Shown here: in pieces, positions 53,495 through 62,778 of the stretch
How the letters are laid out: every line of letters starts with the position of its first letter
Numbering within the stretch: the stretch's first letter is position 1
DNA from: Streptomyces sp. NBC_01716
Lineage (GTDB): Bacteria; Actinomycetota; Actinomycetes; Streptomycetales; Streptomycetaceae
Length of the DNA stretch: 64,000 nucleotides
Assembly: GCF_036248275.1 (NCBI RefSeq)
Contig: NZ_CP109181.1
Span: 3,162,001 to 3,226,000 of the forward strand
Direction: 5' to 3'
Translations under genes and position numbers: made by a program
Notes under the pieces: model-generated
What the model saw: only the letters and a program-made list of their open reading frames with translations
What the model was told of the DNA's origin: nothing
Database searches by the model: none

Positions 53495-53543
53495 CGCTCC
53501 GCCTCCATCGCTCGCTCGCGCGCGGGGTGTCCGCCCCCGTACA

Positions 53544-54461
53544 TCACATCTTGCGCGCGACCGACTCCCGCCGCCGTGCACGCGAGCGCATCACCGCGCG
53601 TGTCACCAGCGGCGGCAGGAGGTCGATGGCGACGCGGCGCGCCCGCGCCCGCGGCGACCGCCGGGCAGGCCGGGGGTCGGGCTCGGGCGCCGGAGGCTCC
53701 TCGTAGTACTTCGAGCGGGGGAACGGCGCCGCCTCCATGCCGCGCGACTTCAGCCGTACGAGCCGGTGGCCCGCGGCGTCCTGGACGCTGACGTCGCAGT
53801 CGGTGCGGCTGTCGGCCAGGGCGATCATGGCCTTGCGCAGCGGCTCGGGGTCGCCCCAGGTGGCGTACAGCTTCTGGGTGGTCAGACAGATCGGGCGCAG
53901 ATCGCCGTCGAGCACCGCCTCCCAGGTGGCGAGGGCGACGCCCGGGGTGTGCTCGGAGCGGAAGTCGTCCAGGACGACGATGCCGCCGGGCAGCAGGATC
54001 TCGCGGGCCGCGACGATGTCGCCTCGGACGTGCTCGTACAGATGCGAGGCGTCGATGTGGACGAACCGGCACGAGCGCGGCTCGACCTCGCCGGGGACGA
54101 TGGAACTGGGCCCGTGGAGCACGCGCGGGAGTGTGTCGTGGAAGGAGAGGTAGTTCCGTTCGAAGGCCTCGCGCGTCAGCGTCCGGTAGGACCGGGACGT
54201 CTCGGCGTTGTTCGCGGCGTCCGGGGCGTCGGACTCGAAGAGATCACAGACGGTGAAGCGGTCGCCGTCGCGCAGATGATGCCCGAGGAAGATCGCGCTC
54301 TTGCCCATGAAGACACCGAGTTCGAGCAGATCACCCGGCTCTCCGTGTTCCTCCTGGCGGTCGAGCAGTGTGCCGAAAATCAGCTGGTCGAGATTGGGGA
54401 ACCAGCCTCGTACGTCGGCGAGTTCACCCGGACGCGGCTTGTCGTCGTGAACGGTCGTCAT
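53544..54461 (-). CDS. Class I SAM methyltransferase (TylF/macrocin-O-methyltransferase-like)
   Basis: 305 residues. [20 protein letters not shown] motif [26 protein letters not shown] (Asp-His metal-site type), [17 protein letters not shown]. The last ~60 residues are basic and Arg-rich ([20 protein letters not shown]). ATG 54461 follows GAAGGT. A sugar or polysaccharide O-methyltransferase is plausible. Confidence 0.8.
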   Translation of the reverse strand: MTTVHDDKPRPGELADVRGWFPNLDQLIFGTLLDRQEEHGEPGDLLELGVFMGKSAIFLGHHLRDGDRFTVCDLFESDAPDAANNAETSRSYRTLTREAFERNYLSFHDTLPRVLHGPSSIVPGEVEPRSCRFVHIDASHLYEHVRGDIVAAREILLPGGIVVLDDFRSEHTPGVALATWEAVLDGDLRPICLTTQKLYATWGDPEPLRKAMIALADSRTDCDVSVQDAAGHRLVRLKSRGMEAAPFPRSKYYEEPPAPEPDPRPARRSPRARARRVAIDLLPPLVTRAVMRSRARRRESVARKM

Positions 54462-54754
54462 GGCGATATGAACCTTCGGTGGTCGGGGCGCGCTTCTCCT
54501 GGACTCCGGTTGGTCATTTCCGGTTTCGCATGGTTGCGCGCGACCGCGTCGGTCAGGAAGGCTCATCGGTCGAGACATGCTTTTCTTTCGCGGACCGGCA
54601 ATGTGAAATTCACCTGCCGGTAAGTTTTCCGCGAGAGCGGGGTCATCAGGGCAACCGGAACGGGCTCTGAGTTGTCTCAGTAGATGCATGCCGGCACAGC
54701 CGGCTCGGAGATACTCGCCATCGGACAGCTCAGTGGCAGACAGGGGGACCACAC

Positions 54755-55717
54755 GTGCCCAGACCATCAACGCGGCCCGGGACTCCGGCGCGGACAGGCC
54801 CGCGCCGGCCGCGCACGGCCGCGCTGCGCGCCGTGCTCGCCACCGGTGCCGTGCTCGCTGTCACCGTCGGCTGCTCGGCCCAGGCGGTGACCGATCCGGC
54901 TGGTGCCGCCGACGACAAGCCGGGCAGCGGCAGCGGCGTCACGATCGAGCCCGCGGGGCCAGCGTCGAGCAGTCCCTCGGCGAAGCCGGCCGCCGCGTCG
55001 AAACCGCCGGTCACCCCGTCCGCCGAGCCGTCGAAGAGCGCGAGCGAGAAGCCCGCGCCGCCGAAGCCCGAGCCGGCGAAGCCGAAGATCGTTCTGGCGA
55101 GCGGCGCCGAGGGCGACCAGGTACGTGAACTCCAGGCCAGGCTCCGGCAGATCGCCCACTTCAACCGCGCCCCCACCGGCTATTACGGCTCGGTCACCGC
55201 GTCCGCCGTGACGTCGTTCCAGGCCAAGCGCGGGCTGCCGCTCACCGGCACGACCGACACCGTCACCTGGGAGCGGCTGCTCGGGATGACGAGGAAGCCG
55301 ACGGCGGCCGAGCTGCGCCCGCCGGCCGTGGAGAAGCCGGCACCCAAGCCGGACCCGAGGTGTATGACGGGCCGGGTGATGTGCATCAGCAAGACGAGCC
55401 GGTCGCTGTCCTGGATGATCGACGGCAAGGTGATGTCGACGATGGACGTCCGGTTCGGCTCGCAGTACACGCCGACCCGCGAGGGCACGTTCAAGGTGGG
55501 CTGGAAGTCCCGGCACCATGTCTCGACGATCTACGACACCCCGATGCCGTACGCGATGTTCTTCAGCGGCGGCCAGGCGGTGCACTACTCGGCGGACTTC
55601 GCGGCCAGGGGCTACAGCGGGGCCTCGCACGGATGCGTCAACGTACGGGACGAGAAGAAGCTCGCGTCACTCTTCGACCAGGTCCGGACCGGCGACAAGG
55701 TCGTCGTCTACTGGTGA
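54755..55717 (+). CDS. L,D-transpeptidase lipoprotein with peptidoglycan-binding domain
   Basis: 320 residues, exported. Lipobox LAVTVGC with C40; a ~60-residue Pro/Ser/Ala linker; peptidoglycan-binding helix bundle ~118-175 (DQVRELQARLRQIAHF, VTSFQAKRGLPLTG); YkuD domain ~203-320 with His in AVHYSADFAARG and the catalytic C294 in SHGCVNVRD. Forms 3-3 crosslinks in the wall or attaches proteins. GTG 54755. A 13-bp hairpin follows. Confidence 0.92.
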   Translation: MPRPSTRPGTPARTGPRRPRTAALRAVLATGAVLAVTVGCSAQAVTDPAGAADDKPGSGSGVTIEPAGPASSSPSAKPAAASKPPVTPSAEPSKSASEKPAPPKPEPAKPKIVLASGAEGDQVRELQARLRQIAHFNRAPTGYYGSVTASAVTSFQAKRGLPLTGTTDTVTWERLLGMTRKPTAAELRPPAVEKPAPKPDPRCMTGRVMCISKTSRSLSWMIDGKVMSTMDVRFGSQYTPTREGTFKVGWKSRHHVSTIYDTPMPYAMFFSGGQAVHYSADFAARGYSGASHGCVNVRDEKKLASLFDQVRTGDKVVVYW

Positions 55718-55745
55718 GGGTGACGGCGGAGCTGAGGGATTGAGA

Positions 55746-55784
55746 GGCGCGGGCGGGACCGGGGGAACGTATCCCGCCCGCGCC
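55746..55784 (+). terminator. Hairpin after the L,D-transpeptidase
   Basis: GGCGCGGGCGGGA / TCCCGCCCGCGCC, a perfect 13-bp stem with a 13-base loop, 29 bases after the stop. Confidence 0.7.
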
Positions 55785-56025
55785 AATTGTGCGTCGAGCC
55801 GAAGGTACGGGGGGAACCCCGGCTCAGACGCGGCCGATGACCAGTCGGCTCACTCTTTACTGCGCCACGGGGCAGAAAAACGTCACACCGGTGTCTCGGG
55901 GGCCGATCCTGGCCGAAAATCGAGGAAAGCGCGGGCGGTTCGGGTGGATGCGGGCGCGATGACCGGAATGGGTTTCGCGAGCGGATGACGGGAACCGGCC
56001 ATGTGTAGGGGGCCTCCGGGCGTGC
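55785..56025. other. Intergenic stretch without a supported feature
   Basis: Lies between convergent genes. Contains short self-complementary bits (GAGCCG / CGGCTC) but no complete RNA motif or frame that I can support. Confidence 0.5.
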
Positions 56026-57246
56026 CTACGGGGTCGCTTGGTCCGTACCGGAGTTCGCGCCGTCGTCCGGCGTCACCGGGGGCTGGGACGGTGCGACGGT
56101 CTCGCCGGAGTCTCCGGAGTCGCCGCCGGGCCAGTCGGTCGGCGGCGGTCCGGAACCACCGTCGGTACCACCGCCATCGGTGCCACCACCGTCCGTACCA
56201 CCGCTGTCCGTACCACCATCACTGCCGCCGCCGATACCGCCATCGGTACCGCCGCCGTCGGCGGGGCCGCCGTGCTGCGGCCCGTCACCACCACCGCCGC
56301 TGCCACCACCACCGTCGTCGTCACCGTCGTCGCCACCGGTGCCGCCGCCGTCGTCACCGCCATCGCCGTGACCGGGAGCGCCCCCGTAATGACCGTCGCC
56401 GCCCGAGCCGCCGCTCAGCAGCCCGTCACAGAAGCGCTTGACACCCGCCGGCCCTTTGGCCGCTTCCTCCAGCTGCTTCTTCTTTCCCACGGCGATCGTG
56501 CCGTTGCGGTACTCCTGGCAGGCCTGGACGAGCTGGGCGTACCACTTCTCGCCGTCTCCGCTCTTCCAGCCGTCGCCGGACGTCCGCCCCTTGCCGCTCT
56601 CGTCACTGTTCTTGTCCTGGCCGCCCTTCGGACCGCCGCCCGCACCCGCCGTCGAGTGGGAGCCCGTGGCTCCGGGCACGACCGAGCCCGCGTCGCTCTG
56701 CGACGACTCGCCCGGAAGGGGCGGCGGCCGGCTGACACCGGGGCTCGGGGATTCGGAGACCAGGGGTTCCGGAGTCACGGCTCCCGAGGCGGAGTTCGAC
56801 GGCCGGGGGGAACTCTCACCGGCGGACGGCGCGTACAGGTATCCGGCTCCTGCGGCCACCCCGCTGAGCGCGCATCCGGCCATGGCCGCGGCCACACCCA
56901 GCCGGATCGGGCGTCCGAAGCTCGGCAGCCGTACCCGCCGCGGCTCGGGCCCGAGGCGTACGGTCCCGATCCCGTCGGCATCGGCGGTAGAGGCGGCGAC
57001 GCCCTTGCTTCGCGAAACGGTACGTCCCGCCGTCCCGACGGCCTGCCGGAACGCGGCCAGCGCGGCGGCCTCACCGGGCAGTTCGCCCGAGCCCGCGGCT
57101 GCGCCCCCGTCCACGGCTTCCGCCAGCACCCCGGCCAGCCGGTCGGCCTGCGCCTGGGCGTGTTCGTCGGCGGTCTCGACCGGCCGCCCGCGCAGCAGAA
57201 GCTCCGCGACGCCGTGGTTGAGCCACGTCTCACGCTCGTGCGCCAT
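56026..57246 (-). CDS. Probable anti-sigma factor with long Gly/Asp-rich outer tail
   Basis: 406 residues. Cytoplasmic N-terminus ~1-112 (LNHGVAELLLRGRPV...), one membrane span at 115-138, then ~260 residues outside: a Pro/Ser linker, a small helical part with two Cys (YAQLVQACQEYRNGTIAVGK, GVKRFCDGLL), and a Gly/Asp-rich tail of ~100 residues (DGGDDGGGTGGDDGDDDGGG). The ATG overlaps the ECF sigma stop (TGATG), so it is very likely that sigma factor's regulator. Confidence 0.78.
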   Translation of the reverse strand: MAHERETWLNHGVAELLLRGRPVETADEHAQAQADRLAGVLAEAVDGGAAAGSGELPGEAAALAAFRQAVGTAGRTVSRSKGVAASTADADGIGTVRLGPEPRRVRLPSFGRPIRLGVAAAMAGCALSGVAAGAGYLYAPSAGESSPRPSNSASGAVTPEPLVSESPSPGVSRPPPLPGESSQSDAGSVVPGATGSHSTAGAGGGPKGGQDKNSDESGKGRTSGDGWKSGDGEKWYAQLVQACQEYRNGTIAVGKKKQLEEAAKGPAGVKRFCDGLLSGGSGGDGHYGGAPGHGDGGDDGGGTGGDDGDDDGGGGSGGGGDGPQHGGPADGGGTDGGIGGGSDGGTDSGGTDGGGTDGGGTDGGSGPPPTDWPGGDSGDSGETVAPSQPPVTPDDGANSGTDQATP

Positions 57247-57974
57247 CACATGTCCTTCTGCGTCCCCGGGGGCGAATGCGTCACACCGGCGGGCTCGGGA
57301 GCGTCCTGATGACGGCCGCGCTGCGGCGGTACGGATCCGAGCTCCAGACCGGTGACCTTACCGCCGTGCGGGGTGGCACGGTCGGGGCCGTCGGGGACCT
57401 CGGGGTCCTCCAGCGGTTCCGGGCTGTCGGCGCCCAGCAATTCGGCGAGCCGCTTGAGCCCGCGGTGCGCCGCCGTCCGTACGGCGCCGGGCCGCTTGCC
57501 GAGCGTCCGGGCGGCGCTCTTCGCGTCGAGCCCGACCACGACCCGCAGCACGACGGCTTCCGCCTGGTCCTGCGGCAGTTGGGCGATCAGCGCCATGGTC
57601 GTGCCGGTGGAGAGGGCCTCCATCGCCTCGTCGGCGGTGTCCGAATCGGCGGGCTTGCCGGTCAGCTCCGTCTCGTCACTGCCGGCCGCCGGGCGCCTGC
57701 CGCGCATCCGTATGTGGTCGAGGGCGCGGTTACGGGCTATGCGCGCGGTCCAGCCACGGAAGCGGTCGGCGTCGCCGCTGAAGCGTTCGAGGTCGCGGGC
57801 TATCTGGAGCCAGGCCTCAGAAGCCACGTCCTCGGCATCGAGCTCGCCGACGAGCGTCCGTATATACGCCAACAACCGCGGGTGCACCGCGCGGTACACA
57901 GTCCGGAACGCAGTCTCGTCCCCGTCCTGTGCCGCGAGCACCGCGGCGGTGAGCTCCGCGTCGTCCCCCAGCAC
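57246..57974 (-). CDS. ECF RNA polymerase sigma factor
   Basis: 242 residues. Region 2: TAFRTVYRAVHPRLLAYIRT, DAEDVASEAWLQIARDLERF, FRGWTARIARNRALDHIRMR. Region 4: LPQDQAEAVVLRVVVGLDAK, GKRPGAVRTAAHRGLKRLAE. A ~50-residue low-complexity tail follows. GTG 57974 or TTG 57983 could start it. Paired with the overlapping transmembrane anti-sigma gene. Confidence 0.87.
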   Translation of the reverse strand: MLGDDAELTAAVLAAQDGDETAFRTVYRAVHPRLLAYIRTLVGELDAEDVASEAWLQIARDLERFSGDADRFRGWTARIARNRALDHIRMRGRRPAAGSDETELTGKPADSDTADEAMEALSTGTTMALIAQLPQDQAEAVVLRVVVGLDAKSAARTLGKRPGAVRTAAHRGLKRLAELLGADSPEPLEDPEVPDGPDRATPHGGKVTGLELGSVPPQRGRHQDAPEPAGVTHSPPGTQKDM

Positions 57975-58168
57975 TCCACACAACCTGTCTTGAATCGCGG
58001 CTGGTCACTGCCGCGCGCCCCCACGCGCTCCTGCACGCTACGGCCTCTCGGATGCCCAAGTCCATATTTTGTACAACCGGCAACGACTACCTGACAGACC
58101 CCGGTGTGACAGAAAACGCTCTCCCGACGCTGACATGAGTACGGGGCCGCAGAGCGTCCCCGCCGGAA

Positions 58169-58212
58169 GACGACCGGGGCCTCTCCTGTGGGGGGTGGCG
58201 GCCCCGGTCGTC
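58169..58212. terminator. Hairpin in the 324-base gap before the integrase remnant
   Basis: GACGACCGGGGCC / GGCCCCGGTCGTC, 13-bp perfect stem, 18-base loop. The rest of 57975-58298 shows no gene; it holds the sigma gene promoter region and a 10-base direct repeat CGTGGCCAAC (58265, 58277). Confidence 0.55.
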
Positions 58213-58298
58213 CTCTCCAACCCTGGCGCTCTGATCAGGTAAGACGTGAGGTGCGGACGGTCTTCGTGGCCAACCGCGTGGCCAACGCGTTCTGGCGC

Positions 58299-59215
58299 TC
58301 ATCCGATCCTCCCCAGGCCGATGCGCTGCGCCGTGCCCGACGCGAGTTTGCGTGCACCCTGCACGCGGCGCTTACCGTACTGGGCCATCGTGTAACCCGG
58401 CGAGTGGTGCCGCACGTTGGCGGAGACCTCGACGGGGTTCTCCCCGGCGTCCAGGTCGTTGGTGACCTTGCTGTGCCGCCAGTCGTGGAGGCGGAACCGC
58501 GGGGGAAGGTCCAACTTCTTTCTGGTGGTCCGCCACCGCGCGCTGACCTGGCCGGCGTCCTGCGGCCCGCCGGGTGTGATCCCGTCGTCGCGGAGCAGGT
58601 ATCCGTCCCGCGCGAAAACGAGACCGTGCTCGACCCAGCGCGAGCCGAGCCGCTCCTTCCACAGCTCCTGGTGCTCCCGCTGCACCTTGAGCACGTTCAT
58701 CACCGCGGGGTCGACGTAGATGATCGCGTTGTCGTCCCCGTCCTTGGTCAGACGCCGCAGGACGCTCTTGTTCCCGATCTCGACGACGACCCATTCCAGT
58801 TCGATGGCGCACTCGTCCCAGTGGGCGAGGTCCCACATCATCCCCAGAGCCTCGCTGCGCCGGACGGCCGTGGCGGTGTAGGTCGTCCACAGCGGTGCGT
58901 CACGGGTGCAGAAGTGCAGCGGGCCGCAGTCACGCTGCCCGCACGGTGTCCAGATGTCTTCAAGGAAGGCGGCCGAGTCGGCGTTGTCGAGCGTCACGAA
59001 CTTGCGCTGCTGCGACTTGATCTGCCGGGTCGTCGGCGGGCTGGCCGTGGCCGCCGGATTCTTCGGGATCAGATTCTTCGTGACCGCAGCCTCCAGCGCC
59101 CCCGACAGGATGTTGTGGACGTGGCGAACCGACTTGGCGCCAAGGGGCTTCCCCCTGTTCGACGGGCACGGAACCGTCTCCACCATCCGGTACAGGGCGT
59201 CCAGGCCCGGGACGT
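58299..59215 (-). pseudogene. Tyrosine site-specific integrase, N-terminus lost
   Basis: About 300 codons of a phage-type integrase: part of the core-binding domain (KSVRHVHNILSGALEAAVTK), catalytic Arg in TATAVRRSEALGM, LHDWRHSKVT (His-x-x-Arg), HHSPGYTMAQYGKR (His and nucleophile Tyr). The N-terminal arm/SAM-like part (~100 residues) is replaced by sequence antisense to the asparaginase fragment. No excisionase or phage genes nearby. Probably inactive. Confidence 0.75.
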
Positions 59216-59918
59216 GACCAAGGTCGACGCCCAGCCGGGCGGATACGAGGTCACCGGCGGACACGGAGGAGTGGTCGCCGACCTGGGCGGCTACGGACCT
59301 CCGCAGCTCACCTACCTCCCCGTCCGCAGGCACACCCATCGCTCGGAGCTGCGCCTCACCGTGCTCCCCGAGCGGGTGGTCGGCGTGACCGGGCGCCTGG
59401 GCTCCGGCGTGTCCCCGGTCGACGTCGGGACGAGGGACGCCGGCGGTCTCGTACCCGCCGCCATGCCGCACGTCTCGATCACCAAGTACAGCCGGTACGC
59501 CGCGACGGGAACCGGCACCGACAACCCGCCCGTCGCCGAGGAGGAGGTCGAGATCCTCGCCCGGATCGATGCCAACCTCGCCCACGCGCCCCTGTCCGGT
59601 TTCGTGTGCGAAGGCATGTCGCCGTTCGGAATGGCCGACCCGACGAGGAACGCGGCGCTGAGCGTCGCCCTCTTCACCGGCATGCCGGTGGTCCGCACGG
59701 GCCGCGGCAACACCGGGGGCATGGCATACCGCACCGACCCGACGTTCATCTCGGGCAACAACCTCACGGCCACCAAGGCGCGCATGCTCCTCATGGCCGC
59801 ACTGCTCAAGTTCGGCGCCCTGCCCCCGACTGCGGATCCCTTCAACCCGACCCCCGACGAGCGTGCGGCCACCGAGAAGGCGGTCGCCCGTTACCAGGCC
59901 GTGTTCGACACCCACTGA
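59214..59918 (+). pseudogene. L-asparaginase, C-terminal fragment
   Basis: 234 codons matching the back two-thirds of type I/II asparaginases (LPVRRHTHRSEL, GFVCEGMSPFGMADP, PVVRTGRGNTGGMAYR, ISGNNLTATKARMLLMAAL). The N-terminal TGGTI and GTD threonines that do the chemistry are missing; the frame starts at the junction with the integrase remnant. The frame itself is undamaged. Confidence 0.7.
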
Positions 59919-60028
59919 CCCCCGACACGACGACCCGCGACACGACGACCCGGCGGCGAGGACGGCACGACCCCCGCCCAAGCGTCCGCCGGACGATTCC
60001 CCGACAACCTCTTTCCAGAACGGATCCC

Positions 60029-60616
60029 ATGGGCACTTACGAGTACGTGGTGGCCGATGTCTTCACCGACGTCCCGCTGGAAGGAAACCCGACCGCGGTC
60101 TTCCCGGACGCCTCCGACCTCTCCGCCGAACGCATGCAGCAGATCGCGCAGGAGACGCACTTGTCCGAGACCGTCTTCGTCCTCCCCGCGCAGGACGACG
60201 GCGATGTGCGGGTCCGCATCTTCACCCCGATCAACGAACTGCCCTTCGCCGGACATCCCACACTGGGCACGGCCGTGGTGCTCGGCGAGTCGCACGAGGC
60301 CAAGGAGCTCCGGATGGAGACCGCCAAGGGCACCGTGACGTTCGAACTGGAGCGTGACAACGACGGCCGGACCGTCGCGGCCGGCATGTGGCAACCCCTC
60401 CCCACGTGGGAACTCTACGACCGCGCGGACGAACTGCTCACCGGTCTCGACCTGGTGACCACCGGCAGCACTCTGCCGGTCGAGGTCTACGACAACGGGC
60501 CGCGGCATGTGTTCGTCGGTCTGGACAGTGTGGCTGCGCTCTCCGCCCCAGTTGGCGGGGTCCGCCGTGGTCGTCGCCCGGGGCACGCTGTACGCGTAGC
60601 CGCCGAAAACGTATGA
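60029..60616 (+). pseudogene. PhzF-family protein, C-terminus lost
   Basis: 195 codons instead of ~280-300. The first ~175 match PhzF isomerases (VVADVFTDVPLEGNPTAVF, catalytic Glu47 in HLSETVFV, LPFAGHPTLGTA). After [13 protein letters not shown] the match ends at about 60545 and an Arg-rich tail follows up to the stop, which overlaps the ATG at 60613. Half of the second repeat is missing, so activity is doubtful. Confidence 0.7.
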
Positions 60617-60645
60617 GTGACCTGTCCACAGAGGAAGGGCCGCAC

Positions 60646-62013
60646 GTGCCCAGCAGAGCATCATCCTTCGCCGAGAACGACGGGCTGTTCGCGTTATCGA
60701 CGCCGGACCGCACTCCGCCCGCCGAGCCCCTGGGAGCCGACGCGCCGCTGGCAGCACGGATGCGGCCGCGCACGCTCGCCGAGGTCGTCGGCCAGGCGCA
60801 CCTGCTGAGCCCCGGCGCGCCACTACGGCGGTTGGCGGAGGGCGGGGAGGTGGCGTCGGTGCTGCTCTACGGTCCGCCCGGCACCGGGAAGACGACCCTT
60901 GCGCGGCTGCTCGCCGATGTCGCCACCCGGCACTTCGTCGCCCTCTCGGCGCTGTCCAGCGGGGTCAAGGAACTGCGCGACGTGATGAACGACGCGCGCC
61001 GTCGCCGCGACCGCCAGACCGTGCTGTTCATCGACGAGGTGCACCGCTTCTCGAAGACCCAGCAGGACGCGCTCCTGGGCGCCGTCGAGGACAGGGTCGT
61101 GCTGCTCGTCGCCGCTACCACCGAGAACCCGTCGTTCTCGGTGGTGTCCCCGCTGCTCTCACGCCTGCTGGTGCTGCAACTCCAGTCCCTGACCGAGGAC
61201 GAGGTCCGCGAGCTGCTGCGCCGGGCCGTGAAGGACGAGCGTGGCCTCAGCGGTGCGGTCACCCTGTCCTCCGAGGCCGAGGACGCCCTCGTGCGCCTCG
61301 CCGCCGGCGACGCCCGGAGCGCGCTGACCGCTCTGGAGGCGAGCGCCGACGGGGTGACCTACACCGGCGGCACGGTGGTCGACGTACCCGCGGTGGAGCG
61401 GGCCGTCGCCGAGACGGCCGTCCGTTACGACCGGCAGGGCGACCAGCACCACGACGTCGTCAGCGCGTTCATCAAGTCGATCCGCGGCTCGGACCCCGAC
61501 GCCGCGCTGCACTACCTGGCACGCATGCTCGTGGCCGGTGAGGACCCGCGGTTCATCGCCCGGCGGCTGGTGGTGCACGCCAGCGAGGACGTCGGACTGG
61601 CCGACCACACGGCACTGCAGGCCGCCGTCGCCGCGGCGCAGACGGTCCAGCTCATCGGCATGCCCGAGGCACGCCTCGCCCTGGCCCAGGCCACCGTGCA
61701 CCTGGCCATGGCGCCGAAGTCGAACACGGTGATCGTCGGGATCGACGAGGCCATGGCTGACGTCCGGGCGGGCGCCGTCGGAGAGATCCCCGCCCACCTG
61801 CGCAAAGGCCGCTACAAGGGCGCCAGGGAACTGGGCAACGCGATCGGCTACCAGTACCCCCACAGGACCTCCGAGGGAGTCCTGGAGCAGCAGTACCCGC
61901 CGGACGGCCTGGTGGGGAAGGACTATTACCGCCCCACGCAGCACGGCGGGGAGCGCGTCCTGCACGAGCGCCTCTCCAAGCTCCGCCGTGCCGTCCGCGG
62001 CGAGGAGCGGTAG
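60646..62013 (+). CDS. rarA: Replication-associated recombination protein A (RarA/MgsA)
   Basis: 455 residues. AAA+ ATPase of stalled forks: Walker [10 protein letters not shown] (76-84), Walker [11 protein letters not shown], sensor 1 ATTENPSF, then [20 protein letters not shown] and [18 protein letters not shown] of the tetramerisation domain. GTG 60646 has AGGAAGGG 6 bases upstream; ATG 60613 would add 11 residues and overlaps the phzF-remnant stop. Complete, next to a row of broken genes. Confidence 0.92.
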   Translation: MPSRASSFAENDGLFALSTPDRTPPAEPLGADAPLAARMRPRTLAEVVGQAHLLSPGAPLRRLAEGGEVASVLLYGPPGTGKTTLARLLADVATRHFVALSALSSGVKELRDVMNDARRRRDRQTVLFIDEVHRFSKTQQDALLGAVEDRVVLLVAATTENPSFSVVSPLLSRLLVLQLQSLTEDEVRELLRRAVKDERGLSGAVTLSSEAEDALVRLAAGDARSALTALEASADGVTYTGGTVVDVPAVERAVAETAVRYDRQGDQHHDVVSAFIKSIRGSDPDAALHYLARMLVAGEDPRFIARRLVVHASEDVGLADHTALQAAVAAAQTVQLIGMPEARLALAQATVHLAMAPKSNTVIVGIDEAMADVRAGAVGEIPAHLRKGRYKGARELGNAIGYQYPHRTSEGVLEQQYPPDGLVGKDYYRPTQHGGERVLHERLSKLRRAVRGEER

Positions 62014-62046
62014 CGTCGGCGCGCCTGGCCCACGGCCTGCACGCCG

Positions 62047-62080
62047 AAGCGCCGACATCACAGGTGTGAGGTCGGCGCTT
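62047..62080 (+). terminator. Hairpin after rarA
   Basis: AAGCGCCGAC / GTCGGCGCTT, extended inside by TCACA / TGTGA with one mismatch and a GG loop. Confidence 0.65.
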
Positions 62081-62245
62081 ACACGCGTCGAGCGGCGGGC
62101 GGTCGTCCGCCTGCCGCAGTCGTCGCAGGCGGGAACCGTCGTCGAAGCCCGAGGTGTGAAGGTCACCACCATGAGCCTCGGAGATGGCCACCTGCCCGCG
62201 GCTCGTGCCGGTTCGACGGCACGAGCAGCGGAGGAAACGGTCACA

Positions 62246-62641
62246 TCACGCGACGGCGGTGCCCTCGAGCTCGACCATCTGGCCGGGGATCGCCAGACGC
62301 GTCACGCCGAGCATGGTGGTAGTCGGTGCGACCCTGGCGGCGCCCAGACGGCCCGCCAGCACACCGTAGTACTGGAAGAGCAGGTCGACGTCGGTCGTGT
62401 AGACGTTCAGCCGGACGAGGTTCGAAAGAGACATGCCGGCCTCGGCGAGCACCGCCTCGATGTTGTCGATGCTCAGCGCCAGCTGCGCCGCCATGTCACC
62501 GTCGTGCTCGGGCTTGCCTTCCTTGCTCATCGCCGTCTGTCCCGAGGTGTACAGGGTGCGAGAGTGCCCGGAGACGACCTCACCCTGGTTGAAGCCCATC
62601 TCGACCGACCACGACACCGGGTTGACCGCATTACGTTCCAT
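62246..62641 (-). CDS. RidA/YjgF-family protein
   Basis: 131 residues. SGHSRTLYTSGQTAMSKEG, LSIDNIEAVLAEAGMSLSNL, VRLNVYTTDVD, RVAPTTTMLGVTRLAIPGQ with a Leu/Ala in place of the usual catalytic RxxxE pattern end (QMVELEGTAVA). Family members hydrolyse enamine/imine intermediates. ATG 62641. Divergent from a WYL-type regulator with a palindrome between, so probably under its control. Confidence 0.85.
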   Translation of the reverse strand: MERNAVNPVSWSVEMGFNQGEVVSGHSRTLYTSGQTAMSKEGKPEHDGDMAAQLALSIDNIEAVLAEAGMSLSNLVRLNVYTTDVDLLFQYYGVLAGRLGAARVAPTTTMLGVTRLAIPGQMVELEGTAVA

Positions 62642-62735
62642 TGCCGTATCTGCTCCATTCGGTTCACTGACACCACATACGTTCATCGACTCGGCAGCCG
62701 CCGAGCTTTGACGTCGCGTGAAGGAGCCTTCCAGC

Positions 62736-62762
62736 AATACATGACACTCTTAGTCATGTATT
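62736..62762. promoter_or_regulatory. Palindrome AATACATGAC-N7-GTCATGTATT
   Basis: Perfect 10-bp arms and a 7-base spacer, 16 bases before the WYL-regulator start and 94 from the RidA start. Likely the regulator's operator. Confidence 0.65.
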
Positions 62763-62778
62763 TCGCTAAGATTTTCAC

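Noticed and set aside
55785..56025. Partial resemblance to a c-di-AMP (ydaO) riboswitch (GGTACGGGGGGAACC)
   Set aside because: The rest of the conserved junctions is missing and no gene follows on that strand.
56090..56400. Repetitive DNA as a possible CRISPR array
   Set aside because: Irregular short coding repeats (Gly/Asp codons), no constant repeat-spacer unit.
58260..58298. Direct repeat CGTGGCCAAC as an attachment site
   Set aside because: Only 10 bases, spaced 12 apart, no tRNA gene and no second copy at the far side of the damaged region.
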